Program-made: the position numbers and the translations under genes
Part shown: positions 6,547-13,134 of the stretch, in pieces
How positions within the stretch are numbered: position 1 is the first letter of the stretch
How the letters are laid out: each line of letters starts with the position of its first letter
Source of the DNA: Actinomycetes bacterium
GTDB taxonomy: Bacteria; Actinomycetota; Acidimicrobiia; Acidimicrobiales; Microtrichaceae
Assembly (NCBI GenBank): GCA_023434535.1
Contig: JAEYSR010000260.1
Location: 1-16,650 of the forward strand
Reading direction: 5' to 3'
Length of the DNA: 16,650 nucleotides
Notes under the pieces: model-generated
Databases searched by the model: none
What the model saw: the letters and a program-made list of their open reading frames with translations, nothing else
What the model was told of the DNA's origin: nothing

Positions 6547-7350
6547 TCACCACGACAGCTGCTCCGCCCGCTCCAGCTCCGGGCCGAGGAGACGACGACC
6601 CAGCTCCTCGAACCAGTTCACGTCACCGGTCGTGATGAACGTCGCCGTGCCGGGTTCGCTCTTCGCCGGACGCCCGGCACCGAGGTCGGTCAGGACGCGC
6701 CGCACCTCGAACGCCGTCTCGTCGGCCGACGACACCAGCACCACGTCGCGTCCCATCACGTCGTTGAGGGTACGGGCCAGGTACGGGTAGTGGGTACAGC
6801 CGAGCAGCAGCGCGTCGATCTTCGCCTCCTTGGCCGGGTCCAGCAGCGCCTGGGCCAGCACGTGCACCTGCTCGGAGTCGAACTCGCCCCGCTCGACGAA
6901 CTCCACGAACCCCGGACACGCCAACGCCACCAGCTCGGTGTCGCTCGACTCCGCAGCCACCGCACGCTGGTAGGCGCCGGAGTTGATCGTGCCGACGGTC
7001 CCGATGACGCCGACCCGACCGGTGCGGGTGGCCTGCACCAGGGCCGTCACCCCGGGCTCGATGACGCCGATGACCGGGACGTCGAAGCGGTCCCGCAGCG
7101 ACTCGAGCGCCGCAGCCGACGCGGTGTTGCAGCCCACCACGAGCAACTTGACGCCGCGGCGCTCGACGAGCTCCTCGGAGATCTGATGGGCGAATCGGGC
7201 CACCTCCTCCAACGGGCGCGGACCGTAGGGGTAGCGGCCGGTGTCGCCGAGGTAGACGAGGTCCTCGTGAGGGAGGAGGTCGATCACGGCCCGGGCCACC
7301 GTCAGACCCCCGAAGCCGGAGTCGAACATCCCGATGGGGCCGTCACGCAC
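6547..7350 (-). CDS. murI: Glutamate racemase
   Basis: Cofactor-independent racemase converting L- to D-glutamate for the peptidoglycan stem peptide. The 267-residue product shows GMFDSGFGGLTVARA near the N-terminus, the first catalytic cysteine Cys74 in VVGCNTASAAA, and the second, Cys185, in LLLGCTHYPYL. DTGRYPYGPRP (36-46) is also characteristic. Full length and intact. The GTG at 7350 gives the standard N-terminus (RDGPIGMFDSG). It has no Shine-Dalgarno, but TAGCGT lies 6 nt upstream on the coding strand, so it may be transcribed leaderless from its own promoter as well as by read-through from cysM. The downstream MBL hydrolase gene follows within 7-49 nt. Confidence 0.96.
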   Translation of the reverse strand: MRDGPIGMFDSGFGGLTVARAVIDLLPHEDLVYLGDTGRYPYGPRPLEEVARFAHQISEELVERRGVKLLVVGCNTASAAALESLRDRFDVPVIGVIEPGVTALVQATRTGRVGVIGTVGTINSGAYQRAVAAESSDTELVALACPGFVEFVERGEFDSEQVHVLAQALLDPAKEAKIDALLLGCTHYPYLARTLNDVMGRDVVLVSSADETAFEVRRVLTDLGAGRPAKSEPGTATFITTGDVNWFEELGRRLLGPELERAEQLSW

Positions 7351-7356
7351 GCCCCA

Positions 7357-7362
7357 ACGCTA
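7357..7362 (-). promoter_or_regulatory. -10 box for leaderless murI
   Basis: On the minus strand TAGCGT (TANNNT) is separated by 6 nt from the murI GTG at 7350. No ribosome-binding site is present between them, which fits a leaderless transcript. A matching -35 box is not evident. Confidence 0.45.
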
Positions 7363-7431
7363 CCGGCGCCCCTCTCCCCCACCGGATATAGGGGTCGCGC
7401 CGCACAAGGTTTCGTCGTCTCCACCCGCAGA

Positions 7432-7453
7432 TCCCGGCGGGCGGCCGCCGGGA
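7432..7453 (-). terminator. GC hairpin after cysM
   Basis: TCCCGGCGG (7432-7440), a 4-nt loop, then CCGCCGGGA (7445-7453): a perfect 9-bp stem starting 11 nt after the cysM stop codon. No U-tract follows, as is common for actinobacterial hairpin terminators. It would separate cysM from the murI-rdgB unit. Confidence 0.6.
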
Positions 7454-7464
7454 GGGGCTCACAA

Positions 7465-8412
7465 TCAGAAGTAGATGACCTTCTCGGCGTTGGCCGCGGC
7501 CTCGTCGAGGTCCAGGGTCCACGCACCGGTCGACAGGTACTTCCAGCCGTAGTCGCAGACGATGAAGACGATGACGCCCTCGTCGATCCGACCGGCGACC
7601 TTGACCGCGCCGGCGAGCGCCGCGCCGGCCGAGATGCCGGAGAAGATGCCGACGTCGGCCAGCTTGCGGGTGTACTCGAGCGACTCCCGGGGGCGGACGA
7701 TCGACTTGCCGTCGAGGAGGTCGTAGCCGCCCCACTTGTCGAACACCGGCGGGATGTAGCCGTCGTCGAGGGAGCGCAGGCCTTCCACCTGCTCGCCCGA
7801 CGGGGGCTCCACCGCCAGCACCTTGATCGCCGGGTTCTGCTCCTTGAGATAGGTCCCGACGCCGAGCAGCGTGCCGGAGGTCCCGAGGCCGGCGACGAAG
7901 TGGGTGATCTCGGGGACGTCAGCCCAGATCTCGGGACCGGTGGTGCGGTAGTGGGCCTTGGGGTTGGCCTCGTTGCCGTACTGGTAGAGGAAGACCCACT
8001 CGGGGTGCTCCTCGGCGAGGGCCTGCGCCCGGCGCACCGCTCCGTTGGACCCCTCCGCACCGGGCGACGGGATGATCTCCGCCCCGAAGACCTCGAGAAG
8101 CTGACGCCGCTCGATCGAGACGTTCTCGGGCAGGACGATCTTGATCTTGTAGCCCCGGATGCGACTGATCATCGCCAGAGCGATGCCGGTGTTGCCCGAC
8201 GACGGCTCGATGATCGTCGAGCCCGGCTGGAGCGTGCCGTCCGCCTCGGCCTCCAGGACCATGGACAGGGCGATGCGGTCCTTCACCGACCCGCCGGGGT
8301 TCTGCCCCTCCATCTTGGCGAGGATGCGGACGTCGGGGTTGGGACTGAGCTGGCTGACGTCGACGATCGGCGTGTTGCCGATGAGGTCGAGAACTGACGA
8401 GTACACGGTCAT
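7465..8412 (-). CDS. cysM: O-phosphoserine-type cysteine synthase
   Basis: A 315-residue PLP enzyme of the cysteine synthase family. The cofactor lysine is Lys44 in GGSVKDR, the substrate loop is EPSSGNTGIALA (69-80), and the phosphate-binding glycine loop is GLGTSGTL (175-182). The family-typical C-terminus GWKYLSTGAW is present. It resembles M. tuberculosis CysM more than CysK. Arg213 in GLRSLDDGY aligns with CysM Arg220, the residue that selects O-phosphoserine over O-acetylserine, so the substrate is probably O-phosphoserine. In mycobacteria the sulfur donor is the thiocarboxylated carrier CysO. The ATG at 8412 was chosen over 8469 because GGAGG lies 8 nt upstream and the conserved N-terminus begins there. 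A -10-like TACCCT lies at 8445-8440. mec is the upstream neighbour, but cysO is not between them. Confidence 0.94.
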   Translation of the reverse strand: MTVYSSVLDLIGNTPIVDVSQLSPNPDVRILAKMEGQNPGGSVKDRIALSMVLEAEADGTLQPGSTIIEPSSGNTGIALAMISRIRGYKIKIVLPENVSIERRQLLEVFGAEIIPSPGAEGSNGAVRRAQALAEEHPEWVFLYQYGNEANPKAHYRTTGPEIWADVPEITHFVAGLGTSGTLLGVGTYLKEQNPAIKVLAVEPPSGEQVEGLRSLDDGYIPPVFDKWGGYDLLDGKSIVRPRESLEYTRKLADVGIFSGISAGAALAGAVKVAGRIDEGVIVFIVCDYGWKYLSTGAWTLDLDEAAANAEKVIYF

Positions 8413-8439
8413 GCTGGAGGCCTCCGAAACCTGACCCAC

Positions 8440-8445
8440 AGGGTA
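8440..8445 (-). promoter_or_regulatory. -10 box upstream of cysM
   Basis: TACCCT on the minus strand (TANNNT) lies about 27 nt before the cysM ATG, leaving a short leader that contains GGAGG. It follows the long inverted repeat at 8509-8558, so cysM probably has its own promoter. No clear -35 box. Confidence 0.35.
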
Positions 8446-8508
8446 GGGATTTCGAGTCGTCCCGACCACTCACCGCGGAGACGGCTCAGCGGCGCCGAAC
8501 TGGGTGCG

Positions 8509-8558
8509 GAACTGGCTGTCACATTCCCGGCCCTGGCCGGGAATGTGACAGCCAGTTC
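8509..8558. terminator. Perfect 24-bp inverted repeat between mec and cysM
   Basis: GAACTGGCTGTCACATTCCCGGCC (split as 8509-8520 and 8521-8532) is repeated exactly in inverse at 8535-8558, with only CT between. It begins 12 nt after the mec stop codon, so a terminator role for mec is the simplest reading. There is no U-tract. A further direct copy of GAACTGG lies at 8498-8504. The length and perfection are unusual for a terminator, and a small mobile or REP-like repeat is an alternative. Confidence 0.65.
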
Positions 8559-8570
8559 GACGGGGTCGGG

Positions 8571-8999
8571 TCAATCGGACACGTCGGGTCGATCGAGCAG
8601 GTCGACGCGCTCCTCGGCGATCGTGCCGTCCTCGATGACGTACGAGCGCAGGGTCGGCTCCTCGTCGCGGAGCGAGACGATCACGTAGTGCCACGACGGA
8701 TCCGGCGCCGATGCCACGTCGGTCGGCGACGGGTAGGCGTCGGTGTGGGTGTGGCTGTGCATCACGCCGATGATCTCCAGCCCGTCGTCCTCGGCCGCGC
8801 GATCGGCCTTCATGTGGTCGAGCGGGTGGACCTCGTAGACCATGGCGCTCTCCGCCGCGTTGCGGCACGGGACGAAGCGGGCGACCCGACGCTCCGGGTC
8901 GGCCGGATCTCCGACGAGCAGGCCGCAGGCCTCGAGCGGCAGCCCCTTGAGGGCGTGGGCCAGCATCTCGACATGGACCTGTGACGTGATCCGCAGCAC
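8571..8999 (-). CDS. mec: JAMM-domain metallopeptidase, Mec family
   Basis: A 142-residue zinc peptidase of the Mov34/MPN/JAB family (M67). The full JAMM signature is present: Glu23 in LEACGLLVG, then His81-Ser-His83 and Ser91-x-x-Asp94 in MHSHTHTDAYPSPTD. In mycobacteria Mec removes cysteine from the CysO-cysteine adduct made by CysM, completing an oxidation-resistant cysteine route. Location next to cysM supports the same job here. The start is set at the GTG at 8999, because the family N-terminus (VLRITSQVHVEMLAHA) begins there and TACGCT lies 6 nt upstream. The open frame continues to 9128, but that extension is Arg/Pro-rich and unlike the family. It is divergent from smpB. Confidence 0.88.
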   Translation of the reverse strand: MLRITSQVHVEMLAHALKGLPLEACGLLVGDPADPERRVARFVPCRNAAESAMVYEVHPLDHMKADRAAEDDGLEIIGVMHSHTHTDAYPSPTDVASAPDPSWHYVIVSLRDEEPTLRSYVIEDGTIAEERVDLLDRPDVSD

Positions 9000-9005
9000 C
9001 GGCGC

Positions 9006-9011
9006 AGCGTA
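9006..9011 (-). promoter_or_regulatory. -10 box for leaderless mec
   Basis: TACGCT on the minus strand (TANNNT) ends 6 nt before the GTG at 8999. There is no Shine-Dalgarno. This supports both a leaderless transcript and the choice of the short start. Confidence 0.45.
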
Positions 9012-9136
9012 GTGACCGTCCGCATTGCGCCGAGCAGCTCGGGTCCGCGGCCCGGGCGACGACGGCGAACCGGCCAGTGGGCGCGACGGTCCGAGCGGTA
9101 CGGTGACAGGCCCGCCATCGCCTGACACGGACCGCC

Positions 9137-9610
9137 ATGAAGCCCACCGGAACCCAGATCGTCGCCTCCAACCGCCAGGCGCGTCGCAACTACACGCTGG
9201 CCGACACGTACGAGGCCGGGCTGGTCCTCAAGGGCAGCGAGGTGAAGTCGCTCCGCGAGTCCAAGGTGCAGCTGACCGATGCCTGGGCCTCGATCGACGG
9301 CGGTGAGGCGTGGCTCAACGGCCTGCACATCGCGCCATACACGCTGGCCCAGGCCCATTCCGGCCACGAGCCCGTGCGACGGCGGAAGCTGCTGATGCAC
9401 CGCAACGAGATCGACCGGATCCGGATGCGCATGCAGATCGAGCGGCTGTCGCTGGTGCCCTTGTCGCTCTACTTCAAGGACGGGCGGGTGAAGGTCGAGC
9501 TGGCGCTCGGCAAGGGCAAGAACGTGGTGGACCGGCGCCAGGACATCGCCAAGCGCGACGCCGACCGCGAGGCCGCCCGCGACATCGCCCGAGCCCGCCG
9601 CGGCGACTGA
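9137..9610 (+). CDS. smpB: SsrA-binding protein SmpB
   Basis: A 157-residue tmRNA-binding protein that delivers tmRNA to stalled ribosomes for trans-translation. Family features are clear: NRQARRNY (12-19), the RNA-contact motif LKGSEVKSLR (31-40), APYTLAQAHSGHEP (66-79), LYFKDGRVKVELALGKGK, and the basic C-terminal tail DRRQDIAKRDADRE (132-145) that probes the empty mRNA channel. Length is normal. The ATG at 9137 gives the canonical N-terminus, but the ribosome-binding site is weak. A TANNNT-type box (TACGGT) lies about 30-40 nt upstream, in the shared region with divergent mec. Its RNA partner ssrA follows 200 nt downstream, an arrangement seen in many bacteria. Confidence 0.97.
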   Translation: MKPTGTQIVASNRQARRNYTLADTYEAGLVLKGSEVKSLRESKVQLTDAWASIDGGEAWLNGLHIAPYTLAQAHSGHEPVRRRKLLMHRNEIDRIRMRMQIERLSLVPLSLYFKDGRVKVELALGKGKNVVDRRQDIAKRDADREAARDIARARRGD

Positions 9611-9809
9611 GTCGGTCCAGTTCAGCGAGACCGCAGCGGACCGCCCACACCGACACGCGCCTTTCGATTCTCATCGCGTTTGACCGCCAAACAGCCCGTG
9701 GAACGTCACGAGAATCGAACCGACGCACCGAACGACGTCGCCGGTCAGCGGCGACCGAACCGCCGAACGACTGCGACGGCGACGCGGGTAGGGTGGTCAA
9801 CGCATTCAC

Positions 9810-10201
9810 GGGGCTGACTGGTTTCGACGTTGGGACCTGGAAGTCGAGCGTGCGACCCGAGTTGTCTCGGACTCGTTAAACAGGGACACACAAAGAACCG
9901 CCGATAACGAGCAGTTCGCTCTCGCCGCCTGATCCTTCAGGTGACGCAGAGGAAAATCGTGACCAGCGATGGCGCACGGGGCCGGATCCCCACAGCCCGG
10001 CAACAGAAGTGGGGATGGACCGCAGGGAGAGACCGCTGACGGCGTGAAAGACCGCTGACACCAGGGAAAGACCTGGCAGTGGGCCCCTCGGGGCCAGCCG
10101 ACCCGCCGGTTCAGCTGCTGTGAGCTGAGGAGTCGGGAATGGTCGTAGCAGGTTCGGTGACCGCCTGGCGGACGGGGGTTCGATTCCCCCCAGCTCCACG
10201 A
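9810..10201 (+). ncRNA. ssrA: Transfer-messenger RNA (tmRNA)
   Basis: Together with SmpB, tmRNA rescues stalled ribosomes and adds a degradation tag. The 5' end GGGGCTG (9810-9816) followed by ACTGGTTTCGAC is the universal tmRNA start. The 3' end has a perfect T-arm (GGGGG, loop TTCGATT, CCCCC; 10174-10190) and CAGCTCC (10191-10197), which pairs with the 5' end through six Watson-Crick pairs and one G-U. The discriminator is A10198. The genome encodes CGA rather than CCA after it, so CCA must be added by nucleotidyltransferase. The internal tag frame ends in ALAA and a stop (9900-9932). Total length of about 390 nt is usual for the one-piece type. Confidence 0.97.
9900..9932 (+). CDS. tmRNA proteolysis tag reading frame
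   Basis: Within ssrA, GCC GAT AAC GAG CAG TTC GCT CTC GCC GCC TGA encodes ADNEQFALAA, ending in the ALAA motif read by ClpXP-type proteases. The resume codon is inferred to be GCC at 9900 by analogy with the E. coli tag (ANDENYALAA, also 10 residues). The open frame extends further upstream, so an earlier resume point (for example at ACC 9897) is possible. Confidence 0.8.
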   Translation, partial: ADNEQFALAA

Positions 10202-10214
10202 GCGACGACCGACG

Positions 10215-10242
10215 GGGTGGGAGCGCTGTTCGGCTCCCACCC
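10215..10242 (+). terminator. Hairpin terminator after ssrA
   Basis: GGGTGGGAGC (10215-10224), an 8-nt loop, then GCTCCCACCC (10233-10242): a perfect 10-bp GC-rich stem 13 nt beyond the tmRNA end. No U-tract. The following 220 bp up to the next gene contain only a short palindrome (CTCTCGAGAG near 10262) and nothing else I can name. Confidence 0.65.
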
Positions 10243-10464
10243 GCAGCGCTCGGTGTGCTCGTCTCTCGAGAGCTTCCAGCCCGCTGAGCGGAGTCGACCG
10301 GAGACGTGACCTCGATCCCCCGTCTCATCACAGCCGACCCGGGAGCTGAGACGCGCTCGATGCGGGAGACGTCAGCGACCGAACGCGCTGGCGCGGAGAC
10401 AGGAACGATGGCCGGGAGAGCGAAGGAGTGAGACCCTCTTGATCGTGGTCGGAGCGGAGCGGGC

Positions 10465-10698
10465 ATGAGCGACAAGATCATCGGACTCGGTTTCCTCACC
10501 GTCTGGGGCGCCATCGTGCTCCCATGGGTGACCTGGTCCACCATTCGGACCCTCCGCTCGGATCCACCCTCCGACCGCCGAGAGGAGGACTTCGTCACAC
10601 GAGTGACCCGCGTGCTCGGCCCACTGAACTGGGTGTTCATCGGCTGGATGGCCGCCGTCTGGGTCGTCGCCGTCGTGATGATCGCCGTCAACGCGTAG
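10465..10698 (+). CDS. Small two-span membrane protein, function unknown
   Basis: A 77-residue protein with two hydrophobic segments, at about 5-24 (GLGFLTVWGAIVLPWVTW) and 53-75 (LNWVFIGWMAAVWVVAVVMI), joined by a charged loop rich in Arg, Asp and Glu. The ATG at 10465 has GGAG 5 nt upstream within a repetitive GGAGCGGAGCGGG stretch. Hydrophobicity pattern and ribosome-binding site support a real gene, but no family is recognised. It is followed 101 nt later by another small membrane protein on the same strand, and the two could act together, though nothing proves it. Confidence 0.6.
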   Translation: MSDKIIGLGFLTVWGAIVLPWVTWSTIRTLRSDPPSDRREEDFVTRVTRVLGPLNWVFIGWMAAVWVVAVVMIAVNA

Positions 10699-10787
10699 GT
10701 CAGAGCCGCACTCCGCCCACCCACGACCACTCCCGGCGATCGGGCTCAGCGTCGACAACACTGGCTGGCGAGCAGCTCCGCGCTGCG

Positions 10788-10793
10788 TACTCT
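10788..10793 (+). promoter_or_regulatory. -10 box for a leaderless small membrane protein
   Basis: TACTCT (TANNNT) is followed by exactly 6 nt and the ATG at 10800. No Shine-Dalgarno is present. The arrangement matches those upstream of murI and mec. Confidence 0.45.
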
Positions 10794-10799
10794 CGTCAC

Positions 10800-11045
10800 A
10801 TGGGATGGGATCGTGAGTCGCTGAGACGAGCGTTCGGATCGCAGCGCATGTGGCGACTGTATGCGGCCATGAGCGGCATCTTCGCCGCCGAGGCGGTCCT
10901 CGCGGGGATCGATGCCGGCTCCGATGCAGGAACGACCCGGTCCGTCGATGTTGCGTTGGCAGTGATCATGACCATAGGGACCGTGATCTGGGCGTTCGCT
11001 GCAGTGATGCTGTTCCGCGAGGGTCGCAGACCGGATCCGCGCTAG
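10800..11045 (+). CDS. Small two-span membrane protein, function unknown
   Basis: An 81-residue protein with an N-terminal charged helix (MGWDRESLRRAFGSQRMW) and two hydrophobic segments at about 19-36 and 50-70 (VALAVIMTIGTVIWAFAAVM), ending in a basic tail. The open frame extends upstream to 10524 but overlaps the previous gene in another frame. The ATG at 10800 is chosen because a -10 box ends 6 nt before it and the membrane-protein pattern starts there. No family is recognised. The gene is convergent with the sulfotransferase gene. Confidence 0.55.
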   Translation: MGWDRESLRRAFGSQRMWRLYAAMSGIFAAEAVLAGIDAGSDAGTTRSVDVALAVIMTIGTVIWAFAAVMLFREGRRPDPR

Positions 11046-11163
11046 GTCCGACGACCGTCTCGGTCAGAACGCGAGGCTGAGGCTCGGACGAGTGGCGGGG
11101 AGCCGGAGCACTACCGGCCACGAACCACCAGCGGAACCTGGACTCGCCGTCGGTCCGACGACC

Positions 11164-12036
11164 TCAGCCTGGTTCGGGCTCGTGCAGGAGCCAACGGGCG
11201 ACGTCGGGCCGGGCGAGATCGACGACGCGGTCCCGACATCGCTGCTTCGCGACGTCGTCGAGCTGGTCCCCGCCACGGTCACGAGCTCCGGCCCGGAAGA
11301 AGGCCTCGGTGCTCTTGAGAACGCCGAGGTGGTCGGGCGCACGAACCGCTGAGCGCTCCCGCATCGCGTCGAATCCTGCGGCGTCGACCAGCTCGGGCCA
11401 ACGATCGTCGTCGACCACGATGCCCAAGCGGTCCGCCAGCCGGCGCATCTCGCCGTCGAGATCTTCGGAGAGGTCGTCGTAGTGGACCAGCACGACGTCC
11501 TTCTCGCCCTGTCTGTCCCAGGCATCGTCGATGTGATGGACAAGTCCGGGCAGTGAGTCGAGCACGTCGACCGGTCCGACACCGGGGTCGAGCCACCACT
11601 CGAACCACTCCGCGAACGTTCCCGACGGCGGGTTCGTCCGACGACCGGTGAGCGACTCGAACCGGTCGCGGTCGATGTTGTGGCCGTGGGCGAACAACGA
11701 CGTCGCGACGTCGAGCGGATGGCGTCCGCCGACCAGATAGGTCACGTCCGGCAGGAGAGGGACACCGTCGAGCGGCGTGTGGGTCTTGATGAATCGGCGA
11801 GGCTCCTGACGAGCCAGCCGCTCACGCACGGAGTCGATCGGCTCGACATCCCAGTCCAACCACGGCGACATCTCGGCCAACGGGCCAGGGAGGTCCGCGT
11901 CCTGGAACACCAGCAGCGCACAGATCATCTGCAACCACGTCGTCCCGCACTTCGAGCGGGTGCTGATCACGATGTCGCCCGGCCGGAACTCGAATCCGTC
12001 CCACCGCTCGTTCGACTCCGCGGCGTATCGGATCAT
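11164..12036 (-). CDS. PAPS-dependent sulfotransferase family protein
   Basis: A 290-residue soluble enzyme of the sulfotransferase domain family, which transfers sulfate from 3'-phosphoadenosine 5'-phosphosulfate (PAPS) to a hydroxyl or amine. The 5'-phosphosulfate loop is STRSKCGTTWLQ (25-36). The catalytic histidine is probably His86 in FIKTHTP. The 3'-phosphate-binding segment is GGRHPLDVATSLFAH (103-117), with Arg105 and Ser113. The C-terminal segment FFRAGARDRGGDQ (247-257) corresponds to the family's RxGxxGDW loop. VLVHYDDLSED is another family hallmark. The acceptor substrate is unknown and no sulfate-activation genes are nearby. The ATG at 12036 follows a weak -10-like GACGAT by 6 nt, so it may also be leaderless. 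Domain assignment is firm; the biological role is open. Confidence 0.88.
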   Translation of the reverse strand: MIRYAAESNERWDGFEFRPGDIVISTRSKCGTTWLQMICALLVFQDADLPGPLAEMSPWLDWDVEPIDSVRERLARQEPRRFIKTHTPLDGVPLLPDVTYLVGGRHPLDVATSLFAHGHNIDRDRFESLTGRRTNPPSGTFAEWFEWWLDPGVGPVDVLDSLPGLVHHIDDAWDRQGEKDVVLVHYDDLSEDLDGEMRRLADRLGIVVDDDRWPELVDAAGFDAMRERSAVRAPDHLGVLKSTEAFFRAGARDRGGDQLDDVAKQRCRDRVVDLARPDVARWLLHEPEPG

Positions 12037-12105
12037 CGTGGGATCGTCACGACGGTTCCGACGAAGGTGGGACCGAGACCCGAGAGCGCGCCATCGCGGG
12101 GCCAG

Positions 12106-12333
12106 CTACCCGGCATTCGCTCGGCGGACCAGCCACTTGACGGCCACCACCGCGATCACGCCGACCCAGAAGCCGTTGATCAGGACCGATCCGAAGAAGG
12201 ACCCGCCGTCGTGGATCACGAGCTTGTTGATCAGGAGCACCACGATGGCGACCGCGATCGGCCACCAGAGCTCCCGCCGAGTGAGCCCGAACAATCCCGG
12301 GACCGATTGGCCCCTACGCCCTTCCTCACCCAC
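12106..12333 (-). CDS. Small two-span membrane protein, function unknown
   Basis: A 75-residue protein when started at the GTG at 12333. It has a short polar N-terminus (VGEEGRRGQS), then two hydrophobic segments at about 24-43 (LWWPIAVAIVVLLINKLVI) and 48-69 (SVLINGFWVGVIAVVAVKWL), and a basic C-terminus. The open frame reaches 12453, but the extra sequence is Cys/Arg/Pro-rich and unlike a membrane-protein N-terminus. The start is uncertain. No family is recognised. It lies between the sulfotransferase and the reductase gene on the same strand. Confidence 0.55.
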   Translation of the reverse strand: MGEEGRRGQSVPGLFGLTRRELWWPIAVAIVVLLINKLVIHDGGSFFGSVLINGFWVGVIAVVAVKWLVRRANAG

Positions 12334-12460
12334 GCCACCCAGGGTGCCCCACCTGCACACCACCGACAAGCAACCCGGTTCCGGCAGCCGGTCCGGACGA
12401 CACCGGCACGGAGCACCAGAGCTGAGCACCGGCACCACCGACGCTCGCCCCACGCCACGC

Positions 12461-13021
12461 TCAGCGTCGGCGCTCGTAGCGGATCGCCACCATCTCGCCC
12501 TGCGCCTCCGCGGAGACGAGCGCCAGATCCGCCGTCGTCCCCGCCGGGAACAGCCGCTCGCCGCCGCCCACGACGATGGGGACGACGAGCAGCCGGTACT
12601 CGTCGACCAGGTCCGCAGCGGCGAGGGCGTGCACCAGGCTCGTGCTGCCGATGACCACGACGTCGCCGGCTGCGGCCAACGACGCGACGGCCGCCTCCAG
12701 CCCGCCGTCGATGATCGACGAGTTGGTCCACGCCGACACGTCGTCGAGCGTCGTCGTGGCGACCACCTTTCGCGACCCGTTCATCAGGTCCGGGAACTCC
12801 CCCGTCCGGTTCGGCCAGCGCGTCGAGAACATCTCCCATGTCCGTCGCCCGAACAGCATCACTCCCGACGACATGCTCTCGCCGACGTCGAACTTGTCGC
12901 CGGCGAAGACCTCGGGCCCGGCGCGGAACGCCCAACCGCCGCCGACCATCCCGCCCGACCCGTCCGGGTCCTCGACGACGCCGTCGACCGTCACGAACTG
13001 CACCACGATGACCTTGCCCAT
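12461..13021 (-). CDS. Dihydrofolate reductase family protein (RibD C-terminal domain)
   Basis: A 186-residue single-domain protein with the NADPH-binding fold of dihydrofolate reductase and RibD. Features are the N-terminal strand KVIVVQFVTVDGVVEDP (3-19), FGRRTWEMF (57-65), the nucleotide-binding segment VVVIGSTSLVHAL (121-133) and the C-terminal VDEYRLLVVPIVVGGGERLF (139-158). These stand-alone proteins are common in actinobacteria and are poorly characterised; most are not true folate or riboflavin enzymes. The ATG at 13021 has AGGAG 7 nt upstream. It is divergent from the ECF sigma factor across a short intergenic region, so the sigma factor may control it, but that is inferred. Confidence 0.9.
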   Translation of the reverse strand: MGKVIVVQFVTVDGVVEDPDGSGGMVGGGWAFRAGPEVFAGDKFDVGESMSSGVMLFGRRTWEMFSTRWPNRTGEFPDLMNGSRKVVATTTLDDVSAWTNSSIIDGGLEAAVASLAAAGDVVVIGSTSLVHALAAADLVDEYRLLVVPIVVGGGERLFPAGTTADLALVSAEAQGEMVAIRYERRR

Positions 13022-13134
13022 GTGAGCTCTCCTGTGTCTCGCCCGATGAGTCCCGGGCTCGGTGCAGGTACATACCGATGGGCGATGGCAGAGTCATCGC
13101 GCCGATCCACGACCGACCGGCCGGAGGGCTGACC

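Noticed and set aside
6403..8397. Long open frame of 664 codons on the plus strand opposite the MBL hydrolase, murI and cysM
   Set aside because: It is antisense to three unmistakable genes and its product is a repetitive Arg/Asp/Val/Gly-rich sequence typical of GC-biased antisense frames.
9000..9128. Longer N-terminus for the Mec peptidase (start at 9128)
   Set aside because: The added residues are Arg/Pro/Ser-rich, absent from the family, and would fill the promoter region shared with smpB.
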